A DNA stretch of 64,000 nt, taken from the NCBI RefSeq assembly GCF_019091455.1, contig NZ_JAGXJN010000013.1, positions 1 to 64,000 of the forward strand, read 5' to 3'. The notes below the pieces were generated by a model, which saw only the letters and a program-made list of their open reading frames with translations, made no database searches and was not told where the DNA came from. The translations under genes and the position numbers were made by a program. Shown here in pieces: positions 17,101 to 25,071 of this stretch. The stretch comes from Chitinophaga sp. GbtcB8. Its GTDB lineage: Bacteria; Bacteroidota; Bacteroidia; Chitinophagales; Chitinophagaceae. Position 1 is the stretch's first letter. The number at the start of each line of letters is the position of its first letter.

Positions 17101-17514
17101 ACTATAGATGCTGTTGCCCAGGTTCAGAGGCTGGCTGGTAGCATTATCGTTTGCCGGTGCGGGCTGCTCCGGGGGCATTTCATCTTTGCTGTAAATAATA
17201 TAAAAGTTATCCCTTACTTTTTTATACTTCAGGTCATTTGTATTGGTGAGCGCTTCCAGGGCTGCTTCCAGGGAAGATTGATTATCCAGCGTGGAAGTGC
17301 TGAGCGGTTTCTTTTCAAGCTGGCTTTTGTACAGGAATGATACGCCGTACTTTAATTCCAGCTGGCTTAATACATTTTTCAGGAGCTTCTTTTTTGCATT
17401 GGATGCGGGTTGGGACTGGCGTGGAATGGCGGCCATATCCTGGGCGTGAGCAGGAAGCCCGCAGTAACAGCTCACGCTAACGGCTGTTATAAAGGACATA
17501 AAGTATCTGTTCAT
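14104..17514 (-). CDS. SusC/RagA TonB-dependent receptor with N-terminal STN signalling domain
   Basis: An 1136-residue outer membrane transporter. In order: signal peptide (about 1-24), an STN domain (about 45-112), a carboxypeptidase-regulatory-like domain (about 147-225, IIVKGQVTDEKGQPVPGVTV), the plug beginning EVVVVGYGTQKKVNVTGAV, and a long beta-barrel ending in TFGLNVEF. The STN domain is the periplasmic contact for FecR-type anti-sigma factors, so uptake is coupled to induction through the two genes upstream. It sits between FecR (29 bases away) and SusD (12 bases). The substrate is not evident. Confidence 0.95.
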   Translation of the reverse strand: MNRYFMSFITAVSVSCYCGLPAHAQDMAAIPRQSQPASNAKKKLLKNVLSQLELKYGVSFLYKSQLEKKPLSTSTLDNQSSLEAALEALTNTNDLKYKKVRDNFYIIYSKDEMPPEQPAPANDNATSQPLNLGNSIYSSGAVQQIIVKGQVTDEKGQPVPGVTVLLKGTTTGTTTDATGSYTLPVPDGNGTLEFSYMGYLKQEIAIANRSSINVQLAQDIKAMSEVVVVGYGTQKKVNVTGAVSALSGADVNWKPVGQVSAALQGVAPGVTVTQNTGQPGSDQGTIRIRGMGTLNNNDPLVLVDGVQYNINDVDANDIASMSILKDAAAASIYGVRAANGVILITTKRGSTGKAKVTYSNYFGWQNPARLAKFVGAQQFMKLVNQLRINSGSSAQYTDTQIAAYDDPNRNKDLYPDNYWLKDILTGSGFQQSHSLNVGGGTENIKYQFSTNYFDQKGLIKNMDYNRITVRLNTDIQVTKKLSFSADISTRLGDQQEPQGQEGSAWYQFGQAFITNPLNVNKYSDGTWGLVRGGQNPIRLQDEGGLYVYKDNLFTGNFKGSYQLIDGLKVTGMAAVNYRSVYNSSHNRSLDYFTDFPENTNTLTVGQNNITKEYQGYWFRNFQGLIEYEKNLGGHYFKLMGGASRLTETNDDLSGYRTNLPNGEIEQINAGAADGQQAKGTANAYSLLSFFGRLNYAYKEKYLFEANIRRDGSSRFADNQKWGWFPSFSAGWRVSGEEFMQDVTFINNLKLRGSWGKLGNDVFVNNTDPARLNYPYQTTYQYNSYPFGGSLNPTAGITVYPNSGLTWETTQMTDIGLDLTVLKNLDVTFDYYQKNTSDILMDLRLPMYVGLNAAVQNAGKVRNTGWEVAVNYHNKLGDFSYNVGANLSDVRNKIVDLKGADVVSKDNNNIYTGRIKGIPIDGFYGYQVEGIFQTQDQVNSHAPQPGANIAPGDLMYKDQNNDKVVKEGDASVGGDMVYLGSAIPRYTYGVNLGGGYKGFDLAAFFQGVGKVSINTVVMERAPINSDANFKPEHLNSWTPENTSATFPRLVSTSQNYASSSYWVRSGAYLRLKSLQLGYTLPKAWLQAAGLSRCRLYVSGQNLLTFSGLPHDIDPEAPNDSRYYPQVRTYTFGLNVEF

Positions 17515-17543
17515 AATACTTTGGTTGAGTGTTATCTAATTAG

Positions 17544-18539
17544 TTATTGACGGTTCTTTTCAATGTTCACTGTAGTGTTTTGCCGGGTAATTTTCAGGTC
17601 AAACAGCTGTGAAAGGCCTTCCAGCAGCATGTTGGCATTCTGGCTTGGCACGGTGCCTGAAAACTGCTGGTGCAGCAGCGTGGAATCTTTAATGATCACG
17701 GTGATGCCGTATGTTTCCTGCAACACCTGTGCTACCTGCGCCAGGTCGGCATTGCTGAACTGCAGCTTATGGTTTTTCCAGGAAGCATAGGCGGCGGCGT
17801 TAATATGCTTTTTTACAAGGGAGCGGGCATTGGTATTTACCTCTACCAGCTCGCCGGGCTGCATTTCTATTGGGGCCGGCAGGGCTTTGCTGCTGCCGCT
17901 TAAACGTACCCTACCGGTATTCAGCACTACCTGTGTGCGGCCTTCGCGGTCCAGCACATTAAAGGTGGTGCCTAATACCTCTACATTGATCTGGTGTGCA
18001 GTATGTACCAGGAAGCGTTTTTGCGCAGCCGGCTTTACATCAAAAAATGCTTCGCCCCGGATCCATATTTCACGGGCTTTTGCCCTGTTCCAGTGCCGGC
18101 GGTATTGTAAGCTGCTATTGCCGTTCAGCGTAACTACAGATTGATCGGGCAGGGTAAAGGTGCGCACTTCGCCATAAGCGGTTTGGTATTTTACCAGGCT
18201 GTTTTGCAGGTACATTTTCCACGCGGCAAAAGAAAGCACTGCCACACCGGTAATAACAGCGGCGGCTTTTAAGGGCGCCCAGCCCCGCCACCTTTTCCGG
18301 GGTGGGATTACATCCGTTTGCTGTGTGGTGTGCTGTATGCGCTGGAACAGCTCCTCCGACCGGTAGGTACGTGCCAGCTCCGGCTGCAGGGAGCCGTTTT
18401 CAAGATCCTCCTGGATAGCAGCAGACAGGTATTGGCGGCCTTCATCTGTATCCAGCCATTCCAGTACTTGCTGATATTCTTCCGGGGTGCATTGGTTGTT
18501 AAAGAATTTTGCTAATAGTGCAGGGTCCATTTCGTGCAT
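17544..18539 (-). CDS. FecR-family anti-sigma factor
   Basis: A 331-residue single-pass inner membrane protein. The N-terminal about 85 residues are the cytoplasmic sigma-binding part, a transmembrane helix spans about 90-111, and the periplasmic FecR domain follows (YGEVRTFTLPDQSVVTLNGNSSLQY, then GEAFFDV and VLGTTFNV). The C-terminal 70 residues match the STN-like DUF4974 extension common in Bacteroidota. It should hold the sigma factor encoded 72 bases upstream until the STN domain of the SusC receptor signals ligand binding. Confidence 0.93.
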   Translation of the reverse strand: MHEMDPALLAKFFNNQCTPEEYQQVLEWLDTDEGRQYLSAAIQEDLENGSLQPELARTYRSEELFQRIQHTTQQTDVIPPRKRWRGWAPLKAAAVITGVAVLSFAAWKMYLQNSLVKYQTAYGEVRTFTLPDQSVVTLNGNSSLQYRRHWNRAKAREIWIRGEAFFDVKPAAQKRFLVHTAHQINVEVLGTTFNVLDREGRTQVVLNTGRVRLSGSSKALPAPIEMQPGELVEVNTNARSLVKKHINAAAYASWKNHKLQFSNADLAQVAQVLQETYGITVIIKDSTLLHQQFSGTVPSQNANMLLEGLSQLFDLKITRQNTTVNIEKNRQ

Positions 18540-18611
18540 GTATAAATTGCCTCCTTATTAAGTACTACACCCCACACAAGGCAAAGTATTATACGTGCAG
18601 AAAAAAAATTT

Positions 18612-19202
18612 TCAGAGAAAAAGACGAACGAGCAAAATGAGGAGAGTGCTGCTGAATAATTTGAGGTAATGCCTTAACAGCTGGCTGGCCTGGGAGAACT
18701 GGAGCTTAACGGTGTTGATGGAGATGCCAAGTTTCCGGGCCACTTCTTCGTTGGTAAGCCCTTCTACCGTTCTTAATTTAAAGATGTGTTTTTTGCGGGG
18801 GGAGAGCTGTTCTATGGCCTGGTCCAGGGCCTTTTTATAATCATTGAACAGTACCACGGCTTCCGGCTCCTCATGGGAGGCAGGGGTCTGGTAAGAAAGA
18901 TTGTATTGTTTGATGAGGGCACGTTTATGATCGCGGATCACATTCAGCACATGGAACTTTAAACATTTGAACAGGAAGTTGCGCACACCCTGCGCAGGGT
19001 CCAGCTGCTGGCGGTTAATCCAGAGCTTTACAAATACCTCATGCACCGCATCCTCCGCCATTACCGCGTTCTTCAAGTATTTACAGGCTACTCCATATAA
19101 TAGCTGGTGGTATAAGCTGTATAATTCTTTGAAAGCAACGTGGTCGCCGGATTGCAGACGCATTGTCAATAGCAGTTCTCTATCTGCATAGTGTACAGGC
19201 AC
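18612..19202 (-). CDS. ECF RNA polymerase sigma factor
   Basis: A 196-residue sigma-70 family protein with region 2 (about residues 22-90) and region 4 (about 130-180; LSPRKKHIFKLRTVEGLTNEEVARKLGISINTVK). It starts at GTG. The last 15 residues are strongly hydrophobic, a tail often seen in Bacteroidota ECF factors of this class. It should activate the SusCD genes under control of the downstream FecR protein. A perfect 18-base palindrome lies 34 bases upstream and may be an additional control site. Confidence 0.93.
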   Translation of the reverse strand: MPVHYADRELLLTMRLQSGDHVAFKELYSLYHQLLYGVACKYLKNAVMAEDAVHEVFVKLWINRQQLDPAQGVRNFLFKCLKFHVLNVIRDHKRALIKQYNLSYQTPASHEEPEAVVLFNDYKKALDQAIEQLSPRKKHIFKLRTVEGLTNEEVARKLGISINTVKLQFSQASQLLRHYLKLFSSTLLILLVRLFL

Positions 19203-19236
19203 TATTTCCCCCTTCTGTTTACGAGTTTAGAGATGC

Positions 19237-19267
19237 TGCGCCAACGTTGGCGCAATTACTAAAATTA
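19237..19267 (-). promoter_or_regulatory. Perfect 18-bp palindrome and possible -7 element before the ECF sigma gene
   Basis: TGCGCCAACGTTGGCGCA (19237-19254) is a perfect palindrome. On the - strand it is preceded by TAATTTTA (19267-19260), a seven-of-eight match to the Bacteroidota -7 element TAnnTTTG. Transcription would start at or near the palindrome, the usual place for a repressor operator. It could instead form an RNA hairpin; no T-run follows. Confidence 0.6.
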
Positions 19268-19338
19268 GGAAACGGGGAAATACTGTGTTAATGAAAACTT
19301 AACAATTCCTATTGCTTTTTTACCCAAAAAGAAGGGGA

Positions 19339-20577
19339 CTATTCGTAGATCCTGCGAATAAACCAGATATCGCGTAAAGAGAAGTGTAATACTGCATTCA
19401 CATAATTCTCCTTGATCAGGTTATTGGTGTTAACACCGCGCTGCCCTACCTCTATACCCAGGTAGTAGCGTAAAGAGCCGTTGCGGCTGGGCAGTGATAC
19501 GCCTACTGAACCGGCAACATCCTTGATCTGCTGGCCTGCTACTATGAGGTAGGATTTATTATGGGAAAAGCCAGCCTGCAGTACCATGCCTTCTACTATG
19601 CCATTAAAATAATGCCTTTTAAAGGCGTATTCTATACCACCGGCAAACCGTTCCGCATCCGTGAGCCTGTAATTGGTTTGGCTGGGGTTAATACCGCTCC
19701 ATAGCTGTTTGCGGTAATCTGCTACAATGGTAACATTACCTTTACCTAAAGACAGGCCTGCGCCGTATTGTTCCGGCAGCGCAAATTTCTGTGTGCCCTG
19801 GTCGTCTTTATACAGCACGGTTTCATTAGAGTTCACCACATTCACCGTATGCTGGAAGCGCATATTGGTTTTAAAGCGGTAAGTGGCGCCCAGGCCTATT
19901 TCCCAGTCTTTTATCTTACCGGAATATTGTATACCGGTATTGAAGTTCACATTATAGGCATAACGTTTATCCAGGGTGGATACCGTATCATTACCCAGTG
20001 TTTCAGTAGTATTAATAGGCCCGAACAGGAACGCGGTGGAAACCCCTACGGAAAAGTTCTTGGTAAGTTTTACAGCGTTGGATATATATACACGGTTAAT
20101 ACCGCCGGTGCCTTCTGTAACCGCATCTACCGACTGGCCGGTACCCTCAATAAAGCGCTGGTTCAGCAGCTTATAATCCACGGTGCTGTAAGGAGTAAGG
20201 CCGGCGCTGATGCCCCAGCGTTTATTGGCTTTAAAACCAATGGCCAGCCGTTTGATGTTCACATCACCGGCGCTCTGGCTCAGGCTTTCGCCTTTATAGC
20301 TTACACTGGTGCCGCGCAGGGCTACGTCAAACATAAAGTTTTGCGCCGGAATGGCGGTATAGGAAGCAGGATTAAGCTCATTCAGATAATAAAGGGAAGG
20401 GCGTGCCATACCGGCGCTGCCCAGGCCGAAGTTACGGCTGTAATCACGGTCTTCAAGATCGCCTACACCAAAAGCAGAGTACAGGGAGTTAATGCCTTTG
20501 CCGGTTTGCGCATTTGCCTGTACACAGCCTAACAACAACAAACCACAGATACCGGTATATTTTTTTATGTTGAACAT
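19339..20577 (-). CDS. Outer membrane beta-barrel protein, FadL/OMPP1-like
   Basis: A 412-residue protein with a signal peptide (cut after ANAQ) and a sequence dominated by amphipathic beta strands ending in an aromatic-rich C-terminus. The early NLYSAFGVG-like and GLGSAGMA segments and overall length resemble Bacteroidota relatives of the FadL long-chain fatty acid transporter. It is 42 bases downstream of the DUF4270 lipoprotein gene and probably in one unit with it. Role in uptake or export of a hydrophobic compound is inferred from the fold only. Confidence 0.65.
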   Translation of the reverse strand: MFNIKKYTGICGLLLLGCVQANAQTGKGINSLYSAFGVGDLEDRDYSRNFGLGSAGMARPSLYYLNELNPASYTAIPAQNFMFDVALRGTSVSYKGESLSQSAGDVNIKRLAIGFKANKRWGISAGLTPYSTVDYKLLNQRFIEGTGQSVDAVTEGTGGINRVYISNAVKLTKNFSVGVSTAFLFGPINTTETLGNDTVSTLDKRYAYNVNFNTGIQYSGKIKDWEIGLGATYRFKTNMRFQHTVNVVNSNETVLYKDDQGTQKFALPEQYGAGLSLGKGNVTIVADYRKQLWSGINPSQTNYRLTDAERFAGGIEYAFKRHYFNGIVEGMVLQAGFSHNKSYLIVAGQQIKDVAGSVGVSLPSRNGSLRYYLGIEVGQRGVNTNNLIKENYVNAVLHFSLRDIWFIRRIYE

Positions 20578-20619
20578 TTACACTTATTTAAAATTTGCCT
20601 TCACGTTTTTAGCGGCGTA

Positions 20620-21987
20620 TTAATTGTACAGCAGGTAATACACCTGGATACGGATCTTGTTCTGTTTATTCTTACTATCTCCCAGTACCAGCCGGTTAAA
20701 GTTGGTGGTAGCAGCCCCCCTGGACGGCATAACCAGCAGCCCAAAGTTGTTATAGCCGTTGCTGTTAATATTATTAATGGCGTAGTGTGTAATATCGTAG
20801 GTGTAGGTAGTGTTTAACTGATAAAGATTATCAATCTTCAGGTCACCGTACTGCACACCGCCGGTGCTGGCAACAAGGGTATCTATCACATTATTTTTAT
20901 CATCCGCCTCACACAGGGTTACCGCCGGGGGCAGGGTATAATAGTTCTGGTAGGTGCCTGCAACTGGTAGTATAGTGAGCGTAGCCCGCATAACCTTAAA
21001 GAACTTACCCACAGAGGCCAGGGTTTTCAGCGAAGGCAGGTCTATACGGGTAAGGATGCCGCTGAGCGGCTGTACAAAGCTCATATTATTGGTAGCGGTG
21101 CTGGGCAGCTTTTTGGTAGTACCGGTAAGGCCGGCCAGCAGGGTGCCGGTACGGTCGGCGGAGATCTGGTTAAACTGCACATCCTCATTGTACAGATTCA
21201 TATCCAGGTGACGGTCTGTTATGATCACTTCATTTACATGGTAGTGCACACGCAGGATCACAGAGGTATCGCTGGTCAGGAAGCCCATAATATTAGCGCT
21301 GCTGGGGCCGGGTTTAATGGCCAGGCCCCGGTAATATTGCAGGAAGATATCCTGGGTGGATACCTCGTTATTCTTATTCTTGAACAGGTTAAATAACGTA
21401 TTCCCGTAGCTGTTAGGCAGCTTAATGTGAATGCTGCTGTCGCTGCTGGGCCTTACTACCTGCTGCACGCTGGCTAAAGGCTGCGCGGCTGTCTGGAAAT
21501 TGCTGTTATTATATAAATAGGCACTGTTCTCTGCTCTCTGAATGGTCTGTAATACTTCGTATACGCCAATCTCCTGCATGGCCAGGGTATCCCCATATAT
21601 CTGCCTGTTAGGTTTCAGGATCAGCTCCACAGAATCATACCTGGAAGACAGGTCGGCCTGCATGGCGCTGGTAACAGTGGAGGAAGGCAGCTGCAGCTGG
21701 AAGAAAGCAGAAGCCGTTATTTTGCCCAGGTAAGGGTCCTGGTGGCGGCCGCATAACATAACACCAGTGCCGTTGGTAGGAACCGAATCCAGGGCCACGG
21801 TGTTCATGTCAATGGTTAAGGTATCCGCAACTATATAGCTGGACGGCTGATTACTGCCCGTCAGGTCGTAGGTAAATCCGTTCTTTTCACAAGCGCTGCT
21901 GGTGGCCAGCAATAGCATGGCCACCCCAATTTTTAAGTAGGCATGGGCGCACCTGACACGGCAAATAATATTGTTCATGGAGCGCAA
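20620..21987 (-). CDS. DUF4270-family lipoprotein
   Basis: A 455-residue exported protein with a lipobox (SSAC at about residues 30-33) and the DUF4270 pattern: SYIVADTLTIDMNTVALDSVPT, then LCGRHQDPYLGKITASAFFQL. The family is common in Bacteroidota and has no assigned function. It may start at the third-next ATG, which would leave a more standard signal peptide. It is transcribed towards the FadL-like gene and divergently from the Kelch gene across a 235-base spacer. The shared neighbourhood suggests a surface complex. Confidence 0.8.
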   Translation of the reverse strand: MRSMNNIICRVRCAHAYLKIGVAMLLLATSSACEKNGFTYDLTGSNQPSSYIVADTLTIDMNTVALDSVPTNGTGVMLCGRHQDPYLGKITASAFFQLQLPSSTVTSAMQADLSSRYDSVELILKPNRQIYGDTLAMQEIGVYEVLQTIQRAENSAYLYNNSNFQTAAQPLASVQQVVRPSSDSSIHIKLPNSYGNTLFNLFKNKNNEVSTQDIFLQYYRGLAIKPGPSSANIMGFLTSDTSVILRVHYHVNEVIITDRHLDMNLYNEDVQFNQISADRTGTLLAGLTGTTKKLPSTATNNMSFVQPLSGILTRIDLPSLKTLASVGKFFKVMRATLTILPVAGTYQNYYTLPPAVTLCEADDKNNVIDTLVASTGGVQYGDLKIDNLYQLNTTYTYDITHYAINNINSNGYNNFGLLVMPSRGAATTNFNRLVLGDSKNKQNKIRIQVYYLLYN

Positions 21988-22222
21988 TTTTAGCCAGGAA
22001 GCCTACTTTCCGTTGATTTAATATGCCAACAACGGTTTTTTATCGATGAATCCGCGGGAATCTTCTTTATAAGCCGCCTGCCCCCTAAAAAGGGGTAATA
22101 GGTTAAACCAAGCAATTGGCAGATGAAAAACACCCTTTTGTCCGGTGAAAGGGGTGGTATATCTATTTTATATTTATGCTAATATAACGGCGGATAATTT
22201 TGGCAGCTATAAAAATTATAAA
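21988..22222. promoter_or_regulatory. Divergent promoter region between DUF4270 and Kelch genes
   Basis: This 235-base spacer must hold promoters for both directions. It contains a small CCCC-CTAAAAA-GGGG hairpin and an imperfect CACCCTTTT...AAAGGGGTG inverted repeat near 22129-22156. No convincing gene and no exact promoter match was found. Confidence 0.45.
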
Positions 22223-23233
22223 ATGCTAATGCGTTATTCAACAGGTTTTTGTTTGCTGATGTCCTTGACGTGGATGGCCTGCTCTAAAAGTAGTGACGAT
22301 ACTACGACGGTGGGGAACTGGGTTCATAAGGTAGATTATAAAGGTGCTGCCCGTAGTGAAGCAGTGAGCTTTACCATTGCAGATACTGCTTTTGTAGGTA
22401 CAGGTTATGATGGAACCAACCGTCTGAAGGATTTTTACTCCTATGATGCAGAAAGAAATACCTGGACGCAGAGAGCTTCCTTACCGGATGCTGCCCCCGG
22501 CCGTAACAGCGCCGTAGCTTTTGCCGTAGGTGGTAAAGGTTATATGGGTACCGGTACAGATGGTGTGAACAAGTTCAACGACTTTTATGAATATGACCCG
22601 GCTTCCAACGCCTGGACTGCAAAAACACCTTTCCCCGGTACGCCCCGTTATGGCGCCGTAGGTTTTGCCGTTGCCGGCAATGGCTACATAGCCACCGGTT
22701 ATGATGGTACCTGGTTAAATGATACTTACCAGTACAACCCGGGCAGCAACAGCTGGTCTTCCAAGTCTGATGTACCTAATTCTAAAAGACAGGATGCTTC
22801 TGCTTTCGTGATAGGTGATTCTGCCTATATAGTAGCTGGTACCTCTAACCTTACCACTATTAGTGAGCTGAGCCGCTACGATCCCAAAACCGATACCTGG
22901 ATCCTGAAAAGAGCGGTTACCAACGTAAGCGACGACGATTATGATAATGACTATTCTTCCATAGCCGGCAGCAATTGCTCTGTTTTTGTAATGAACAGCA
23001 AAGCGTATCTGGCTACCGGTGCTAAACCCAGCATTTCTAATGTGGTTTGGGAATATGACCCGGTAACAGACTTGTGGGATCTGAAACAGCCTTTTGAAGG
23101 TACTGCCCGTACCGGCGCCGTAGGTTTTGCCATTAAGAACCGTGGTTTTGTAACCACCGGCTCCAGTGGCAGCGTGCAGCTGAGCGATACCTGGGAATTT
23201 AATCCCACACAGGATTTCAACAAAAATGACTAA
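22223..23233 (+). CDS. Kelch-repeat beta-propeller lipoprotein
   Basis: About 336 residues from the ATG at 22223 (another at 22229); this start gives a proper lipoprotein signal (LTWMACSK), whereas the longer frame from 22145 adds an unlikely 26-residue leader. The body has about six Kelch blades, each with a GYxGTG or GxGY element and a YDP..NTW element (for example FYSYDAERNTWTQRASLP and YEYDPASNAWTAKTPFP). Propellers of this kind bind glycans or proteins at the surface. It overlaps the following DUF4907 gene by 8 bases and is divergent from DUF4270. Confidence 0.87.
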   Translation: MLMRYSTGFCLLMSLTWMACSKSSDDTTTVGNWVHKVDYKGAARSEAVSFTIADTAFVGTGYDGTNRLKDFYSYDAERNTWTQRASLPDAAPGRNSAVAFAVGGKGYMGTGTDGVNKFNDFYEYDPASNAWTAKTPFPGTPRYGAVGFAVAGNGYIATGYDGTWLNDTYQYNPGSNSWSSKSDVPNSKRQDASAFVIGDSAYIVAGTSNLTTISELSRYDPKTDTWILKRAVTNVSDDDYDNDYSSIAGSNCSVFVMNSKAYLATGAKPSISNVVWEYDPVTDLWDLKQPFEGTARTGAVGFAIKNRGFVTTGSSGSVQLSDTWEFNPTQDFNKND

Positions 23234-23582
23234 AGGCAGGCAACATATCATCCTCCTTACAGGAGGGTGGCTGTTGCTGGTGATCATAGCATTTGGGTGC
23301 ACCAGTCAGCCATCCACCAAGGAAACTACTAATACAACCGCAGTGCAGGACAGCATTGCGGTTGTACCTTTTGAGACCGGTGGTGGCTGGGGTTATTCTG
23401 TGAACATTGGCGCCCGCCCCTACATTTACCAGGATATTATACCAGCCCTGCCCGGCAGGAATGTGTTTAAGACTAAAGCCGATGCCCTGCGCGTAGGCAA
23501 CCTGGTAGCCAAAAAAATACGCAGCAACCAGCTGCCTACTATCAGCAAAGAGGAGCTGGTGGAGATGGGGATTGTGATGTAA
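23226..23582 (+). CDS. DUF4907-like small lipoprotein
   Basis: A 118-residue protein with a lipobox (AFGC, residue 25) followed by a low-complexity linker and a compact C-terminal domain, FETGGGWGYSVNIGARPYIYQDIIPALPG, ending in KSKEEL-like helix. This matches the DUF4907 pattern I recall as a frequent companion of Kelch and DUF4270 genes. It overlaps the Kelch gene by 8 bases, which implies translational coupling. Function is unknown. Confidence 0.7.
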   Translation: MTKGRQHIILLTGGWLLLVIIAFGCTSQPSTKETTNTTAVQDSIAVVPFETGGGWGYSVNIGARPYIYQDIIPALPGRNVFKTKADALRVGNLVAKKIRSNQLPTISKEELVEMGIVM

Positions 23583-23588
23583 TAGAGT

Positions 23589-23690
23589 GGTCCATAGTCG
23601 ATGGTCCATGGCATACTATGATATTTAAAGTTAATTGAAAACCAATACTTTACGAAATAGGCAATAAATCATGGACAATCAACCATGGAT
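23589..23690. repeat. Intergenic word repeat, family C (copy 1)
   Basis: The spacer contains GGTCCATAGTCGATGGTCCA and onward, then after about 60 bases the inverted words ATGGACAATCAACCATGG (23671-23688). The first word is present in reverse orientation at 31872-31893 and its GTCCA/TGGAC vocabulary recurs at 37461-37640. Confidence 0.65.
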
Positions 23691-23711
23691 TATTTTAACA
23701 TATGCTTATAA

Positions 23712-23761
23712 TTGGTTAACAAATTTTAACAGATGGTTAACCCGATAGTGATGTATGTTTA
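23712..23761 (+). promoter_or_regulatory. Direct repeats resembling LytTR/AgrA binding sites, with a possible -7 element
   Basis: TTGGTTAAC (23712-23720) and ATGGTTAAC (23733-23741) are direct repeats 21 bases apart, with a third TTAAC half-way between. LytTR regulators such as AgrA bind 9-base direct repeats with a GTTAA core at this period. TATGTTTA (23754-23761) matches seven of eight positions of the Bacteroidota -7 element. If that promoter is used, translation begins at 23782. Confidence 0.5.
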
Positions 23762-25071
23762 TCCCGCTTTTCAGGCGGTGTATGATCAATTTTAAAAATA
23801 TTTACAGGAACCGGCTCTTCATTATTGGATTGCACATTATTGCGTGGACCTGTTTCCTGTTACTTCCCTTTTTTATTTACCGCCTGCGGATCCTGCATCC
23901 CTGGTTCTTTACCCGGGAAATTATTGATAACCTGTTCCTCATAGGTGTATTTTACCTGAATATTTACGTACTCATACCGCGCTTTTTTACCCTTAAAAAA
24001 ATTGTTTATTACTTTGGCTGCGTGCTGTTGGTATTGGTTTTCATTACGTTACAGCAGGCGGTGATGGATCATTACTTCATGCGCTACCTGGCCACCCATA
24101 AGGTGGACCTTAGCCTGCCGGGCGCCTCTATAGATAGCACCGGGAAAGTAACTTTAGTACCAGCTCGTGCGTTTATGCGTTATCGCGCTTTTGCAGCAGG
24201 GGAGAATGGGGTATATACCGCACCCCGGGCACGGTTTTTTGGTAACGGCCGGTATGTAACAGGATCGCGCCCGCCGGAATTTGTAAGGGATTCCGTAATG
24301 GCCCCGGGACCTAATGGCACCATGACCCTGATGCCCATAGGACCGCCCAGCTTCTGGCAGCACATGTTTTTCCCGGAAGTGCTGCGAAAGTCAGTGCTGG
24401 CGGCATTATTGATGCTGCTAATGAGTGGTTTTATCAAGATTGCGCAGGAATGGTTCAAGAGTGAGCAACAGCGGGAAGCCCTGAAGGTGGAGAAATTACA
24501 TGCGGAATTAAAATTTTTAAAGTCGCAGATTAATCCTCACTTCCTTTTTAACTGTCTAAACACTATCTATTCGCTGGCGCATAAACATTCCGCACAAACG
24601 GAGAATGCTATCATCAAGCTGTCCACCATTATGCGGTATATGATCTATGAGTCCAATGAGGATATGGTGCAGCTGCAGCATGAGCTGCAGTATTTGCAGG
24701 ATTACATTGACATACAGAAGCTGAGATTGCCCTCCGGTATACAGGTGGATTACCAGGAATGCGGATCGCCGGACGGGTTGTGGATAGAGCCCATGCTGCT
24801 GATACCTTTTGTGGAGAATGCTTTTAAACACGGGATCAGTTATACAGATCATTCTTTTATCAGTATTGTGGTTACGGTAGAGCAGCAGGTAGTGCGGATG
24901 CTGGTAAAGAACAGCTTATTCCCGCAACGGGTAGGGGAGCAGGGCGGCATTGGGCTGCAGAATGTATTAAAACGACTGGAATTGTTATATATCAACAAAC
25001 ACGAGGTAACCATTACGGAAACTGAGCACCAATTTATTGCTGATCTTAAAATAGTGTTGAAAAATGATTAA
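23755..25071 (+). CDS. LytS/YehU-type sensor histidine kinase
   Basis: A 438-residue membrane kinase (429 if the ATG at 23782 is used, which gives the usual start MINFKNIYRNRLF). Four transmembrane segments (about 22-45, 58-75, 85-105 and 220-240) surround a periplasmic loop of about 110 residues. The cytoplasmic part carries the PF06580 H-box, INPHFLFNCLNTIYSLAHKH, and an ATPase domain with PFVENAFKHGI and GGIGLQNV. It overlaps the LytTR regulator gene by 8 bases. Its signal is unknown; the neighbouring Kelch and DUF4907 genes are candidate partners or targets. Confidence 0.92.
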   Translation: MFIPLFRRCMINFKNIYRNRLFIIGLHIIAWTCFLLLPFFIYRLRILHPWFFTREIIDNLFLIGVFYLNIYVLIPRFFTLKKIVYYFGCVLLVLVFITLQQAVMDHYFMRYLATHKVDLSLPGASIDSTGKVTLVPARAFMRYRAFAAGENGVYTAPRARFFGNGRYVTGSRPPEFVRDSVMAPGPNGTMTLMPIGPPSFWQHMFFPEVLRKSVLAALLMLLMSGFIKIAQEWFKSEQQREALKVEKLHAELKFLKSQINPHFLFNCLNTIYSLAHKHSAQTENAIIKLSTIMRYMIYESNEDMVQLQHELQYLQDYIDIQKLRLPSGIQVDYQECGSPDGLWIEPMLLIPFVENAFKHGISYTDHSFISIVVTVEQQVVRMLVKNSLFPQRVGEQGGIGLQNVLKRLELLYINKHEVTITETEHQFIADLKIVLKND

